Origin: Brucella pseudintermedia
GTDB lineage: Bacteria > Pseudomonadota > Alphaproteobacteria > Rhizobiales > Rhizobiaceae
Assembly (NCBI RefSeq): GCF_008932435.1
Contig: NZ_WBWE01000003.1
Location: 186,001 to 250,000, forward strand
DNA: 64,000 bases
Direction: 5' to 3'
The notes below the pieces were generated by a model. That model saw nothing but the letters and a program-made list of their open reading frames with translations. It searched no databases and was not told the DNA's origin. How positions within the stretch are numbered: the first letter of the stretch is position 1; every line of letters begins with the position of its first letter. Shown piece after piece: positions 29,677-38,999 of this stretch. Position numbers and translations under genes: made by a program.

Positions 29677-30933
29677 ATGTCCGCCTTCGTCAAGTCCGTA
29701 TCCGAGGCCGAAAAGGCCATGCGCGCGCTGTTTCCTGAAACGCCGCTGCAGCTTAACGATTACCTGTCGCGGAAGTACGGCGCGGAGATTTGGCTCAAGC
29801 GCGAGGACCTGACGCCCGTCCGTTCCTACAAGATTCGCGGGGCCTTCAATTTTATTTCCAAGGCTGTCGAAACTACCGACAAGAATGCGGTGTTTGTATG
29901 CGCTTCCGCTGGCAATCATGCGCAGGGCTTTGCCTTTGTCTGCCGCCATTTTGGCCGCAAGGGCGTTGTGTTTATGCCGGTTACGACACCGCAGCAGAAG
30001 ATCGACAAGACGCGTGCTTTTGGCGGCGAATTCATCGAAATCAAGCTGGTGGGTGATATTTTCGACGTTTGCTATGCCGCTTCGCAAGAATTTGCAGCAA
30101 GCAATAAGGGCGTGATGGTGCCGCCTTTCGATCATGCCGGCATCGTGGAAGGGCAGGCCACTGTCGCGCTGGAGATCGAACGGCAATTGCCCGACGAAAA
30201 CAAGCCCGACTTTATCCTGTTGCCTGTCGGAGGCGGAGGACTTTCCGGCGGCGTTACACAGTATGTTTCCGACCAAGGCTGGAAGACCAGTTTCCGTTTT
30301 GTCGAGCCGCAGGGCGCGGCCAGCCTGAAAGGAAGCCTTGAGGCAGGCAAGCGTATCAAACTTACCCATGTCGACAATTTCGTCGATGGGGCGGCTGTCG
30401 CCGAAATCGGCAAGGAAAACTTCAAGCTTCTCAAAGGGTTTGATCCAAAAACTGTCATAACAGTTCCGGAAAACCGGCTTTGTGCGACGATCATCGAAAT
30501 GCTCAACATAGAGGGCGTTGTGCTTGAACCGGCTGGCGCGCTTGGCATTGATGCGTTGAAGGATTTCAAGAAAAGCGAACTCAAGGGCAAGCGGATCGTC
30601 ATCGTCGTTTCAGGCGGCAATTTCGATTTCGAACGCCTGCCGGATGTGCGCGAGCGTGCACTTCGATTTGAAGGCTTGAAGAAGTATTTCATCTTCCGCT
30701 TCCCGCAGAGACCCGGTGCGCTTCGTTCCTTCCTCGATCTTCTGGGGCCCGAGGACGATATTGCGCGTTTCGAATATCTGAAGAAATCGGCGCGCAATTT
30801 TGGCTCGGTGCTGATCGGCATCGAAACGAAAGATGCGTCGAATTTCAAGATTCTGGAGAAGAAGTTCGCAGAAGCGGGCTGGGCCTATCAGGACATCACG
30901 GACAATCAGGTGCTTGCTGACTTCATCATCTGA
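29677..30933 (+). CDS. ilvA: Threonine ammonia-lyase (threonine dehydratase)
   Basis: 418 residues; PLP enzyme converting threonine to 2-oxobutanoate, the first step of isoleucine synthesis, or threonine catabolism. The PLP lysine is Lys52 (RSYKIRGAF), the phosphate-binding loop is GGGGLSGG, and the SAGNHAQG segment binds substrate. A C-terminal region of about 80 residues (FRFPQRPGALRSFLDLL) is an ACT-like regulatory domain, suggesting feedback control by isoleucine. The start at 29677 fits the family N-terminus; its ribosome site is weak. Confidence 0.93.
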   Translation: MSAFVKSVSEAEKAMRALFPETPLQLNDYLSRKYGAEIWLKREDLTPVRSYKIRGAFNFISKAVETTDKNAVFVCASAGNHAQGFAFVCRHFGRKGVVFMPVTTPQQKIDKTRAFGGEFIEIKLVGDIFDVCYAASQEFAASNKGVMVPPFDHAGIVEGQATVALEIERQLPDENKPDFILLPVGGGGLSGGVTQYVSDQGWKTSFRFVEPQGAASLKGSLEAGKRIKLTHVDNFVDGAAVAEIGKENFKLLKGFDPKTVITVPENRLCATIIEMLNIEGVVLEPAGALGIDALKDFKKSELKGKRIVIVVSGGNFDFERLPDVRERALRFEGLKKYFIFRFPQRPGALRSFLDLLGPEDDIARFEYLKKSARNFGSVLIGIETKDASNFKILEKKFAEAGWAYQDITDNQVLADFII

Positions 30934-30945
30934 TTTTGTTGGTTT

Positions 30946-30968
30946 AAGCAAAATCGGTTGCTTTTTCG
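30946..30968 (+). terminator. Possible terminator of ilvA
   Basis: A short stem AAGCAA / TTGCTT with a 6-base loop followed by TTTC, overlapping an alternative 7-bp stem GATTTTG / CAAAATC, just after the ilvA stop. Confidence 0.45.
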
Positions 30969-31216
30969 GCGAAAACACCCCATATGCCGCATCAGGCGCA
31001 TGGGCCGACGTGTTTCGTCAGTTTTCCCGGCATTGGACTTGTTGCGTCTCGCCTCTGTCTTTCGGAATGGTCCGAAGGCGGGGAGACCCGAGAAATGTTC
31101 GGGCACGGCAGCGCAAGTCGCCAGGAGTTAAAAGTTCCGGCGTCCCGTCGTTATCATTGAACAGTTAGAGTTCGGCAAGTTGCGCTTGACCGGCATTGGA
31201 TGTGGACCATGACAAC

Positions 31217-32608
31217 ATGGTGCCACCGAGAGAGATTGAATTGACAAAAGAAATTACGGGCGGCTTTGCTGCTCTTGGCGTTACCGGCGTTCTGCTCAAG
31301 GGCGTTGAAGCCGCTGGCATGACCGAGCCGAAGCCGATCCAGTTGCAGGCGATCCCGCAACAGCTTGAAGGCCGTGATATTCTGGGCATTGCGCAGACGG
31401 GCTCCGGCAAGACCGCAGCTTTCAGCCTGCCTATTCTGCAGAAGATCATCGGCCTCGGCGACAAGCGCCGTCCGAAGACCGCGCGGGCACTGATCCTGGC
31501 ACCGACGCGCGAGCTCGCTGTGCAGATCGAGCAGACGATCCGCAATGTTTCCAAACACGCGCATATCTCGACGGCGCTTGTTCTTGGCGGCGTTTCCAAG
31601 CTTTCGCAGATCAAGCGTATCGCACCGGGCATCGACGTTTTGATCGCCACGCCGGGTCGCCTGACCGATCTGATGCGTGAGGGTCTGGTGGACCTTTCGC
31701 AGACGCGCTGGCTGGTTCTCGACGAAGCGGACCGCATGCTGGATATGGGGTTTATCAACGATGTGAAGCGCATCGCGAAGGCAACCCATACTGACCGTCA
31801 GACCGCGCTGTTTTCGGCAACCATGCCGAAGGAAATCGCTGCGCTTGCGGGAAGTCTGCTGCGTGACCCGGTTCGCGTTGAAGTTGCTCCGCAGGGAACG
31901 ACGGCTGCTGAAATCACGCAGGTTGTGCACCCCGTGCACACCAAGGAGAAGCGTCGCCTTCTGTCGGCGCTGCTCGGCGACAAGGCCATGCGCTCGGTCA
32001 TCGTCTTCACCCGTACGAAGCACGGTGCCGATGCGGTTGTCCGGCATCTGGAGCGCGACGGCTACGAAGTCGCCGCCATACACGGCAACAAGTCGCAGAA
32101 CGCGCGCCAGCGTGCGCTGAATGGTTTCCGCGACGGATCGCTGCGGATTTTGATCGCAACCGACATTGCCGCGCGCGGCATCGACGTTCCGGGTATCAGC
32201 CACGTCGTGAACTACGATCTGCCGGATGAACCGGAAACCTATGTGCACCGCATCGGCCGTACTGGCCGCAACGGCGCCAGCGGCGCATCGATCACGCTCT
32301 ACGATCCGGCGGCGGAGGAATCCAAGCTGAGGGCGGTTGAACGTGTGACGCGCAGCAAGCTTCCGATCAAGGATGCGCCTGTGGAACTTGCACCAGCTCC
32401 GGCACCCCGCGCGGCAACTCCGGGCGAACGCCCGCAGAAGACCCATCGCAAAGGCACGACACCGCAGAAGCCGCGTCGCGCAGCCCCGAAAGCTGGCGAT
32501 CATCGCGGAGCCGCCCACGCAACGGCGGACGCCGCGCCTAAAGCGAAGCGCCCGTTCCGCCGAAAGCGCCGCAATGCCAATGGCAATGGCGGTCAGCGCG
32601 CGGCTTAA
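31217..32608 (+). CDS. DEAD-box RNA helicase
   Basis: 463 residues. Helicase motifs in order: the Q motif (EPKPIQLQAIP), AQTGSGKT (Walker A), PTRELA, TPGRL, DEAD (VLDEADRML), SAT, and HRIGRTGR. The C-terminal 85 residues are basic, Pro/Ala/Arg-rich and ends in RRKRRNANGNGG, a likely RNA-binding tail of the RhlE type. I use the ATG at 31217; a TTG at 31241 behind GAGAGA is a plausible alternative, and the TTG at 31196 is weaker. Likely acts in ribosome assembly or mRNA turnover, in cold adaptation by family analogy. A terminator follows. Confidence 0.9.
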   Translation: MVPPREIELTKEITGGFAALGVTGVLLKGVEAAGMTEPKPIQLQAIPQQLEGRDILGIAQTGSGKTAAFSLPILQKIIGLGDKRRPKTARALILAPTRELAVQIEQTIRNVSKHAHISTALVLGGVSKLSQIKRIAPGIDVLIATPGRLTDLMREGLVDLSQTRWLVLDEADRMLDMGFINDVKRIAKATHTDRQTALFSATMPKEIAALAGSLLRDPVRVEVAPQGTTAAEITQVVHPVHTKEKRRLLSALLGDKAMRSVIVFTRTKHGADAVVRHLERDGYEVAAIHGNKSQNARQRALNGFRDGSLRILIATDIAARGIDVPGISHVVNYDLPDEPETYVHRIGRTGRNGASGASITLYDPAAEESKLRAVERVTRSKLPIKDAPVELAPAPAPRAATPGERPQKTHRKGTTPQKPRRAAPKAGDHRGAAHATADAAPKAKRPFRRKRRNANGNGGQRAA

Positions 32609-32633
32609 CTTCGGTCCTCAAACATTTTTCCAT

Positions 32634-32659
32634 AAAGCCGCTCATTCCGGGCGGCTTTT
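32634..32659 (+). terminator. Rho-independent terminator of the helicase gene
   Basis: An 8-bp stem AAAGCCGC (32634-32641) / GCGGCTTT (32651-32658), loop of 9 bases, ending TTTTC. Confidence 0.8.
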
Positions 32660-32780
32660 CTATTTATATCAATGATACAGGTTTTGCTTTGCGCGTTGGG
32701 CTGGAAAAATATTCCACGCTTGCTTGAAGGGCAGGGCTGTTCCTCATAGTTTCCTCAGCGAAACAGGAAGGACGGATGCC

Positions 32781-33809
32781 ATGTTCCAATCGGTGCTCGA
32801 CGCAATCGGCAATACGCCATTGATCCATTTGAAGAAGGCTTCCGAACTGACCGGCTGCGCCATTTACGGCAAGGCCGAGTTTCTCAATCCCGGTCAGTCG
32901 GTGAAGGATCGGGCGGCGCTCTATATTATTCGCGATGCGGAAAAGCGCGGTCTCCTGAAGCCCGGCGGCGTCATCGTTGAAGGCACGGCTGGCAATACCG
33001 GCATTGGTCTCACCATGGTTGCGAAAGCGCTTGGCTATCGCACCGTCATCGTTATTCCCGAAACGCAGAGCCAGGAAAAGAAGGATGCCTTGCGTCTGCT
33101 TGGCGCTGAACTGATCGAAGTTCCGGCGGCGCCCTATCGCAATCCGAACAATTATGTGCGCCTCTCTGGACGGCTGGCCGAACAACTCGCCAAAAGCGAG
33201 CCGAATGGTGCTGTCTGGGCCAACCAGTTCGATAATCCGATCAATCGGCAAGCCCATATCGAAACCACCGCGCAGGAAATCTGGCGCGATACCAATGGCA
33301 AGGTTGATGGTTTTGTCGCCGCGGTCGGGTCGGGTGGAACGCTTGTTGGTACAGCATTCGGCCTGAAGGATCGTAATGCCGATATCAAGATCGCGCTTGC
33401 CGATCCGTATGGAGCCGCGCTCCATTCCTTCTATACAACGGGAGAGCTGAAAGCGGAAGGCGACTCGATTACCGAAGGCATCGGGCAGGGACGTATTACT
33501 GCCAATCTTGAGGGTTTTACCCCTGACTTCTCCTACCGCCTTTCCGATGCGGAGGCGCTCGATATCGTATTCGACCTCGTGGAAAACGAGGGGCTTTGCC
33601 TCGGTGGATCGTCGGGCATCAACATTGCGGGCGCAATCCGGCTTGCAAAAGATTTCGGGCCGGGCCACACAATTGTGACGGTGCTTTGCGACTATGGTAA
33701 TCGCTATCAGTCCAAGCTGTTCAATCCTGCTTTCCTGCGCGGCAAGAACTTGCCTGTGCCCGGATGGCTGGAGAAGAAAACCGAGATAGACATACCGTTC
33801 GAGGGATAA
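32781..33809 (+). CDS. cysK: Cysteine synthase A-like enzyme
   Basis: 342 residues; PLP-dependent O-acetylserine sulfhydrylase fold. The PLP lysine is Lys42 (NPGQSVKDRAA), and GSGGTLVGT binds the cofactor phosphate. The asparagine loop reads E-G-T-A-G-N-T-G instead of the usual E-P-T-S-G-N-T-G, as in some CBS/CysK2-related forms, so the exact amino donor is not settled. It is the first gene of a tight operon: alaX starts 2 bases after its stop. The ATG at 32781 follows an AGGAAGG ribosome site. Confidence 0.9.
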   Translation: MFQSVLDAIGNTPLIHLKKASELTGCAIYGKAEFLNPGQSVKDRAALYIIRDAEKRGLLKPGGVIVEGTAGNTGIGLTMVAKALGYRTVIVIPETQSQEKKDALRLLGAELIEVPAAPYRNPNNYVRLSGRLAEQLAKSEPNGAVWANQFDNPINRQAHIETTAQEIWRDTNGKVDGFVAAVGSGGTLVGTAFGLKDRNADIKIALADPYGAALHSFYTTGELKAEGDSITEGIGQGRITANLEGFTPDFSYRLSDAEALDIVFDLVENEGLCLGGSSGINIAGAIRLAKDFGPGHTIVTVLCDYGNRYQSKLFNPAFLRGKNLPVPGWLEKKTEIDIPFEG

Positions 33810-33811
33810 TC

Positions 33812-34555
33812 ATGGCATACGAGACCGAAGCGCTTTTCCGCGAAGATTCCTATCTTTCAACGGCGGAGGGCACGGTGCTCGCCATTACCGAGAGCGGCGG
33901 GATTATTCTCGACCAGACCAATTTCTATGCGACCTCCGGCGGCCAGCCGGGGGATATCGGCTTCTTTGAACGCGCTGACGGCACCCGTATAGAGATCGCG
34001 GCGACCGTTACCGGCGAAAACAAGAACGAAATCATTCACGTTCCCGCAGAAGGACAGACGTCGCCCGCAATTGGCGAAAAACTGGTTCTGCATGTTGACT
34101 GGCCGCGCCGCTACAAGTTGATGCGCATGCATACAGCCTGCCACCTCTTGTCCGTCGTCTGCCCTTTCCCGATTACCGGCGCTGCTGTCGGCGAGGATGA
34201 AAGCCGCGTGGATTTCGATCTTCCCGATCCGACCTACACCAAGGAATTTGTAACGGAAAAGCTCATGGAGCGGGTGAACGCAAATGATGCTGTCTCCATC
34301 CGCTGGATCAGCGATGAGGAGTTCCTTGCAAATCCTGATATTGTGAAATCAAAGAATGTGCGTCCCCCGATAGGGCTCGGTCGTATACGCCTTGTTCTCA
34401 TCGGAGAAAATGGTGCGGTGGATTCGCAACCTTGCGGCGGCACGCACGTTTCCGAAACGCAGGAAGTGGGTGAAATTCACATCGGCAAGATCGAAAAGAA
34501 GGGCAAGGAAAACCGCCGTTTCCGCATTCGTTTCGGCGCTTTGCCGGAATCTTGA
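33812..34555 (+). CDS. Alanyl-tRNA editing protein AlaX
   Basis: 247 residues; a free-standing relative of the AlaRS editing domain that removes wrongly attached Ser or Gly from tRNA-Ala. The zinc ligands His107 and His111 (HTACH) are followed by the second metal pair in CGGTHVSE. It is encoded between the cysteine synthase and sulfurtransferase genes, with a 2-base gap after the former and 20 bases before the next start. That link to cysteine metabolism is unexplained and may reflect a need to police serine-derived mischarging. Confidence 0.9.
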   Translation: MAYETEALFREDSYLSTAEGTVLAITESGGIILDQTNFYATSGGQPGDIGFFERADGTRIEIAATVTGENKNEIIHVPAEGQTSPAIGEKLVLHVDWPRRYKLMRMHTACHLLSVVCPFPITGAAVGEDESRVDFDLPDPTYTKEFVTEKLMERVNANDAVSIRWISDEEFLANPDIVKSKNVRPPIGLGRIRLVLIGENGAVDSQPCGGTHVSETQEVGEIHIGKIEKKGKENRRFRIRFGALPES

Positions 34556-34575
34556 GCCGTACTGGAGTGATTGTC

Positions 34576-35430
34576 ATGGCTGAGAAAAGCGCTTTCGTCG
34601 TTTCGCGCGACTGGTTGAAAGAACGGCTCGATAAGCCGGGCATCGCGATTGTCGATGCATCCTGGTATCTTCCCGCGGCTGGGCGCAATGGTGAGGGCGA
34701 ATACAACGCTGCTCATATTCCGGGCGCGGTTTTCTTCGATCAGGATAAGATTGCCGACAAGGAATCCGGTTTGCCGCACACGCTGCCGTCACCTGAGCTT
34801 TTCGCGCAGCATGTCGGTGCCATGGGAATCACGGCTGACGAGACAGTCGTGGTCTACGACGGGCCGGGCATGTTTTCTGCGCCGCGGGTCTGGTGGATGT
34901 TCCGTGTCATGGGCGTGAAGAATGTATTCGTGCTCGATGGCGGCTTTGATGGCTGGAAAAAGGCTGGTTATCCGGTTACCGGTGAAGTCACCAAGATTGC
35001 ATCGACGCTTTTCACACCATCTTTCAACGAAGCAGCCGTGGTCGATTTCACCGAAATGCGCGACATTGTGAGCGAACGTCGTGCACAGATCGCCGATGCG
35101 CGTGCTGCCGGGCGTTTCACGGGCCGCGATGCGGAACCCCGCGCCGGTATGCGATCAGGTCATATGCCGGGCGCACGCAACGTTCCCGTCGGTACTCTAT
35201 CTGAAAACGGTGCGCTGAAGGATCTCGACAGCCTGCGCAAGATTTTCGATGAGGCCGGGATCGATCTTTCCAGGCCGGTTGTGACGAGTTGTGGATCAGG
35301 CGTGACGGCTGCGGTCATTACGCTGGCCCTGACGTCGCTCGGTCATACGGATAACCGTCTTTACGATGGCTCCTGGAGCGAATGGGGCGGCAGGCAGGAT
35401 ACGCCTGTCGTGACCGGTGAAGCCGAATAA
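34576..35430 (+). CDS. sseA: 3-mercaptopyruvate sulfurtransferase
   Basis: 284 residues with two rhodanese domains. The active Cys is at about residue 239 in the loop C-G-S-G-V-T, the mercaptopyruvate-type loop. The enzyme transfers sulfur from 3-mercaptopyruvate to thiols or cyanide. The ATG at 34576 starts the conserved first-domain strand; an upstream TTG in frame is unlikely. It is part of the cysK-alaX-sseA-GNAT operon, followed by the acetyltransferase after 2 bases. Confidence 0.92.
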   Translation: MAEKSAFVVSRDWLKERLDKPGIAIVDASWYLPAAGRNGEGEYNAAHIPGAVFFDQDKIADKESGLPHTLPSPELFAQHVGAMGITADETVVVYDGPGMFSAPRVWWMFRVMGVKNVFVLDGGFDGWKKAGYPVTGEVTKIASTLFTPSFNEAAVVDFTEMRDIVSERRAQIADARAAGRFTGRDAEPRAGMRSGHMPGARNVPVGTLSENGALKDLDSLRKIFDEAGIDLSRPVVTSCGSGVTAAVITLALTSLGHTDNRLYDGSWSEWGGRQDTPVVTGEAE

Positions 35431-35432
35431 GC

Positions 35433-35954
35433 ATGTCAGAAAAACTGGTTGCCCGCATCACTCATCTGGAAATGTCTGCCCGTCAGGCTGTCCCGGTGCC
35501 TGTACCTTCCGGTATCCGGCTGGCAATCATGCGCGCGGGCAACATGCCTGTTCATTATTATCGCTATCTCTACGAACGGGTGGGACGAAAGCATCACTGG
35601 ATGATGCGTCGTATCCAGACAGACGCAGAGGTTGCGGCTGCAATTCACGCCGAAACAACCGAGATTCACGTCCTTTACGCGGAAGGGTGCCCGGCGGGTT
35701 TCGTCGAATTGGACCTGTCGGCGTTGCCCGCCAACGCGGAAATCCTCTATTTCGGTCTCATTGACGATTTTCAGGGGCGGGGACTGGGCAAGTTCTTTCT
35801 AAGCGAGGCTATTTCAGCCGCTTGGGCGCATGGACCGGAAAAGGTGACGATCCACACCAATACGCTCGACAGCCCGCGCGCATTGCAACTTTATCAGAAG
35901 ATGGGATTCGTTCCGGTCGGGTGGTCCGAAGAGGTCGTGGAACCTTGGGAATAA
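35433..35954 (+). CDS. GNAT-family N-acetyltransferase
   Basis: 173 residues. The acetyl-CoA-binding motif A is the GRGLGKFFLSEAI stretch (Q/R-G-x-G-x-G/A), with the beta-bulge strand IHTNTLDSPRALQLYQKMGFVPVG as motif B. The substrate is unknown. It is the last gene of the cysteine operon, starting 2 bases after sseA, so it may acetylate a sulfur-linked amino acid or a stress metabolite; this is inference from position only. The opposite-strand diguanylate cyclase ends 4 bases beyond its stop. Confidence 0.85.
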   Translation: MSEKLVARITHLEMSARQAVPVPVPSGIRLAIMRAGNMPVHYYRYLYERVGRKHHWMMRRIQTDAEVAAAIHAETTEIHVLYAEGCPAGFVELDLSALPANAEILYFGLIDDFQGRGLGKFFLSEAISAAWAHGPEKVTIHTNTLDSPRALQLYQKMGFVPVGWSEEVVEPWE

Positions 35955-35958
35955 GACG

Positions 35959-36750
35959 CTACCCGCGCGCCACTTCGCGAACACTCGCGATGGAAACAAC
36001 AGACGCGCTGGCCAAACGCCCGCTTTCCTCATCGAAGACCACACAATTACGTCCGCGTTGCTTTGCAAGATAGAGGCAGCGGTCCGCGCGGCTTAACACC
36101 TGCGAGTTGGTTTCGTTTTTCGGCGCAGAGGCAACGCCGATACTGATCGTCAGCGGATAAACCTGATATTCGGTCGTGTGAAACGGGGTGTTTTCCACTT
36201 CTGCGCGTATGCGCTGCGCAACGCGCATGCCGGTTTCGCCGCTCGCCCCCGGCAAAAACACACAAAACTCCTCTCCGCCGATCCGTCCAACCAGATCACC
36301 CTTCCGCGTGACATTCTGAAGCGCGAAGGCGATCAGCTTCAAAGCGCGGTCGCCCACGCCGTGGCCGAATGTATCATTGATCGCCTTGAAGTGGTCGGCA
36401 TCAATAACCAGCAAGGTGCCGGTTTCGATACGCGAGCGGCTGATCTTCATGGCCTCGAACAGCGCCTCACGGTTGAGAAGACCGGTCATGTGGTCGATCC
36501 GCGACCGTGCCTGCAGTTCTACATGAGCTTTTTCCAGCTGCAGATAGGCATCTTTGAGTTTGCCGTGCTGGTGGAAAATATAGGCGAGGGAAGGGAAGGC
36601 CGTTGCAGCGGGGATGCCCGCGCTGAGGCTGAGCGCGATGATGCCTGGAGTGGCGCCGGCAGAAAAGGCCACTATCGATGTCACCGCCAGGGAGAACGCA
36701 ACGACAGACAGCGTTATCAGTGCTGCTTTCACAAGAGCAGTCTTCTTCAT
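35959..36750 (-). CDS. Membrane GGDEF diguanylate cyclase
   Basis: 263 residues from the ATG at 36750 behind GAGGGA. Two hydrophobic helices lie in residues 8-32 and 36-58, followed by a short coiled coil and a GGDEF domain. The active motif is GGEEF at 158-162 and the allosteric I-site RxxD is present at 149-152 (RKGD), so product inhibition by cyclic di-GMP is expected. It probably makes c-di-GMP at the inner membrane. No cognate sensor domain is seen beyond the two helices. Confidence 0.9.
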   Translation of the reverse strand: MKKTALVKAALITLSVVAFSLAVTSIVAFSAGATPGIIALSLSAGIPAATAFPSLAYIFHQHGKLKDAYLQLEKAHVELQARSRIDHMTGLLNREALFEAMKISRSRIETGTLLVIDADHFKAINDTFGHGVGDRALKLIAFALQNVTRKGDLVGRIGGEEFCVFLPGASGETGMRVAQRIRAEVENTPFHTTEYQVYPLTISIGVASAPKNETNSQVLSRADRCLYLAKQRGRNCVVFDEESGRLASASVVSIASVREVARG

Positions 36751-37110
36751 TCCCTCGCACTCCCAACCCTGAGTGAGGATGATCAACGACCCCGCCTTAA
36801 CCCGAAATGAACGGGCTATATTTGCGGGCCTTATAAAAGGAACGCCGGATAGGGGAAAGGTATCATCATGCACGCCCTACAATTTTCCGGTTAAGAGTGC
36901 CATTAATGACACAATCACAGGTAGCATGATGGTTATATATTACGAAGAAATGTGAATAAGCACAACTATGTTTAAAAGAACGATCCCGTCAGGACATAAA
37001 TCGCAAGTAGCTAATATAAGTATGAGACATTGCCAGCAAGGTATTCTGAAAAATCCCGGAGCAGCCGCGAGGCCGGAAACTCCGGGATTGAAGCTGCTGA
37101 AGGCTTTCGA
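36751..37110. other. Intergenic region between the diguanylate cyclase and the small membrane gene
   Basis: 360 bases. It contains the terminator of the small leftward gene (37048-37089) and is otherwise AT-rich with no supported gene. Confidence 0.5.
37048..37089 (-). terminator. Terminator of the small membrane protein gene
   Basis: A 10-bp stem AATCCCGGAG (37052-37061) / CTCCGGGATT (37080-37089) with an 18-base loop. Read leftward it ends in ATTTTTC. Confidence 0.75.
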
Positions 37111-37272
37111 TCAGAAGACCGCCAGATATTTCAGAAGAGAAATGATGCCGATAATGATCACGATAACTTGAGCGATCTGTTTGACCTTAGCATCCAACGG
37201 CAGCATGTTGATGAGATAAAGTATGAGAAAGATAACGAGAATTGTTATCAGGAGACTGATAAGGATGGACAT
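37111..37272 (-). CDS. Small hydrophobic membrane protein (53 residues)
   Basis: 53 codons from ATG at 37272 to TGA at 37111, too short for most automated cut-offs. The product has two hydrophobic segments, about residues 2-22 and 32-50, around a short NMLPLDAKVKQ loop, giving a small two-helix inner-membrane protein. It resembles the Thivi_2564-type small membrane proteins of proteobacteria, of unknown function. A strong leftward terminator follows, which supports it as a real transcription unit. Confidence 0.75.
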   Translation of the reverse strand: MSILISLLITILVIFLILYLINMLPLDAKVKQIAQVIVIIIGIISLLKYLAVF

Positions 37273-37508
37273 AGGCGGCCTGATCCTTCCCGGAACTTGG
37301 GGTTGCGTCGCTCACCGGACGACCGTTCCTTCGAGCCATCCGGTTGAGCCCGTTCGAGTCGGCAGGAAGAGCAGGGGCCCTGCTGCCGGCACATCGTTTC
37401 CAATCCAAAAACAATGTGCCGGTTAACGTTCCAAGAAAAAGAAGGTTCCGCTTTATAAGCAAGAACTTAAAACATGGCGTGCTGTTCAGTTCTGGAACTT
37501 CCCGATCG

Positions 37509-38999
37509 TCATTTGCGCATGCTGCCCGTTTCGCGACGGCGCTGATGCCAGCTGAAAGCTTCTTCGATCAGGTGAGGGGTATGCCCGCCACGCGCACAGG
37601 CCCGGCTGAAATAATCATTGAGCTGATCGCGATAGTCGGGATGCGCGCAATTGTCTATGATCGTCCGCGCCCGTTCGCGGGGAGCAAGGCCGCGCAGGTC
37701 GGCAAGGCCCTGTTCCGTCACGAGAATGTCCACGTCATGTTCGGTATGATCGACATGGGTTACCATTGGTACGACAGATGATATGGCGCCATTCTTGGCT
37801 TCGGATTTGGTCACGAAGATCGAAATAAAGGCGTTGCGGGCAAAGTCGCCCGAACCGCCGATGCCATTCATCATATGGGTGCCGTCGACATGTGTGGAGT
37901 TCACATTGCCGTATATGTCGAATTCTAGCGCGGTATTGATGCCGATGATGCCAAGACGCCGGATGACTTCCGGGTGATTGCTGATTTCTTGCGGACGCAG
38001 AATGAGTTTGTCGCGGTAACGATCGATATTGTTGAAGACGCGCTCTCCGCAAGCAGGGCTGAGCGTGATGGACGATCCGGATGCAAAGTCCAGCTTTCCG
38101 GCGTCGAAGAGATCAAAGGTGCTGTCCTGCAGCACTTCGCTATACATACGCAGATTATGGAACGGGCTGTCGGCAAAACCATTCAATACAGCATTGGCAA
38201 TAGTGCCTATACCGGCCTGAAGCGGATTAAGTGTGAGGTCCAGACGCCCGGCAGCCACTTCCTGCATTAGAAACTCGATGAGATGGCCGGCGATGGCAAT
38301 GGTTTCATTGTCGGCCGGTTCCACGGTCGACGCGCTGTCATTCTCTTTCGTGATGACGATTCCCGCAATCTTTTCCGGCGGGATCGGAATATAGGGCAGG
38401 CCGACGCGGCTATCGCACGCCATGACCGGTATAGGGTCACGGGAAGGGCGCTTCGTCGGGATATAGACGTCATGCAGACCTTCAAGCGCCATAGGCTGAT
38501 TGAGGTTCACTTCCACGATGACCTTGTCGGCCAGAATGGCAAAGCTCGCCGAATTGCCGATCGATGTTGTGGGAATGATCCCGCCGCTCTCGGTTATGGC
38601 AAGTGCTTCAACGACCGCATAGTCAATGGCGCCGATCTGGTTCGAGCGCAATTGCTCGACGGTTTCGGAAAGATGCTGGTCGATGAACATCACCTCGCCG
38701 CGATTGATGGCGGCACGCAGAGTTTTGTCGACCTGAAACGGCATGCGCCGGGAAAGTACATGAGCTTCTGTAAGCAGCTTGTCGACGTCATGGCCGAGCG
38801 ATGCGCCGGTAATCAGCGTGATCTTGAAAGGATCTGTCGCAGCACGCGCCGCCATGGCGACCGGCACAGCCTTGGCGTCGCCAGCGCGGGTGAAACCGCT
38901 CATACCCACGATCATGCCGTCCTGAATCAGGCTCGCGGCCTGCTCCGCGGTAATGATCTTGTCCCGAAGCGAAGTGTTGCGAATGCGTGCTTCCAACAT
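37509..38999 (-). CDS. Acetyl-CoA hydrolase/CoA-transferase family protein
   Basis: 496 residues of the succinate/acetate CoA-transferase family (Ach1/CatA-like). The family features are the N-terminal GMIVGMSGFTRAGDAK, the GIGTIANAVLNGF loop, and the EVLQDSTFDLFDAGKLDFASGSS region near the catalytic glutamate, then GIGGSGDFARNA. Such enzymes move CoA between acetate, propionate and succinate, and may help acetate or propionate use. The start at 38999 follows AAGGAAGG. Confidence 0.88.
   Translation of the reverse strand: MLEARIRNTSLRDKIITAEQAASLIQDGMIVGMSGFTRAGDAKAVPVAMAARAATDPFKITLITGASLGHDVDKLLTEAHVLSRRMPFQVDKTLRAAINRGEVMFIDQHLSETVEQLRSNQIGAIDYAVVEALAITESGGIIPTTSIGNSASFAILADKVIVEVNLNQPMALEGLHDVYIPTKRPSRDPIPVMACDSRVGLPYIPIPPEKIAGIVITKENDSASTVEPADNETIAIAGHLIEFLMQEVAAGRLDLTLNPLQAGIGTIANAVLNGFADSPFHNLRMYSEVLQDSTFDLFDAGKLDFASGSSITLSPACGERVFNNIDRYRDKLILRPQEISNHPEVIRRLGIIGINTALEFDIYGNVNSTHVDGTHMMNGIGGSGDFARNAFISIFVTKSEAKNGAISSVVPMVTHVDHTEHDVDILVTEQGLADLRGLAPRERARTIIDNCAHPDYRDQLNDYFSRACARGGHTPHLIEEAFSWHQRRRETGSMRK

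Noticed and set aside
31154..32518. 454-residue leftward open frame opposite the DEAD-box helicase
   Set aside because: Antisense to all helicase motifs; product is Arg/His-rich and unlike any family.
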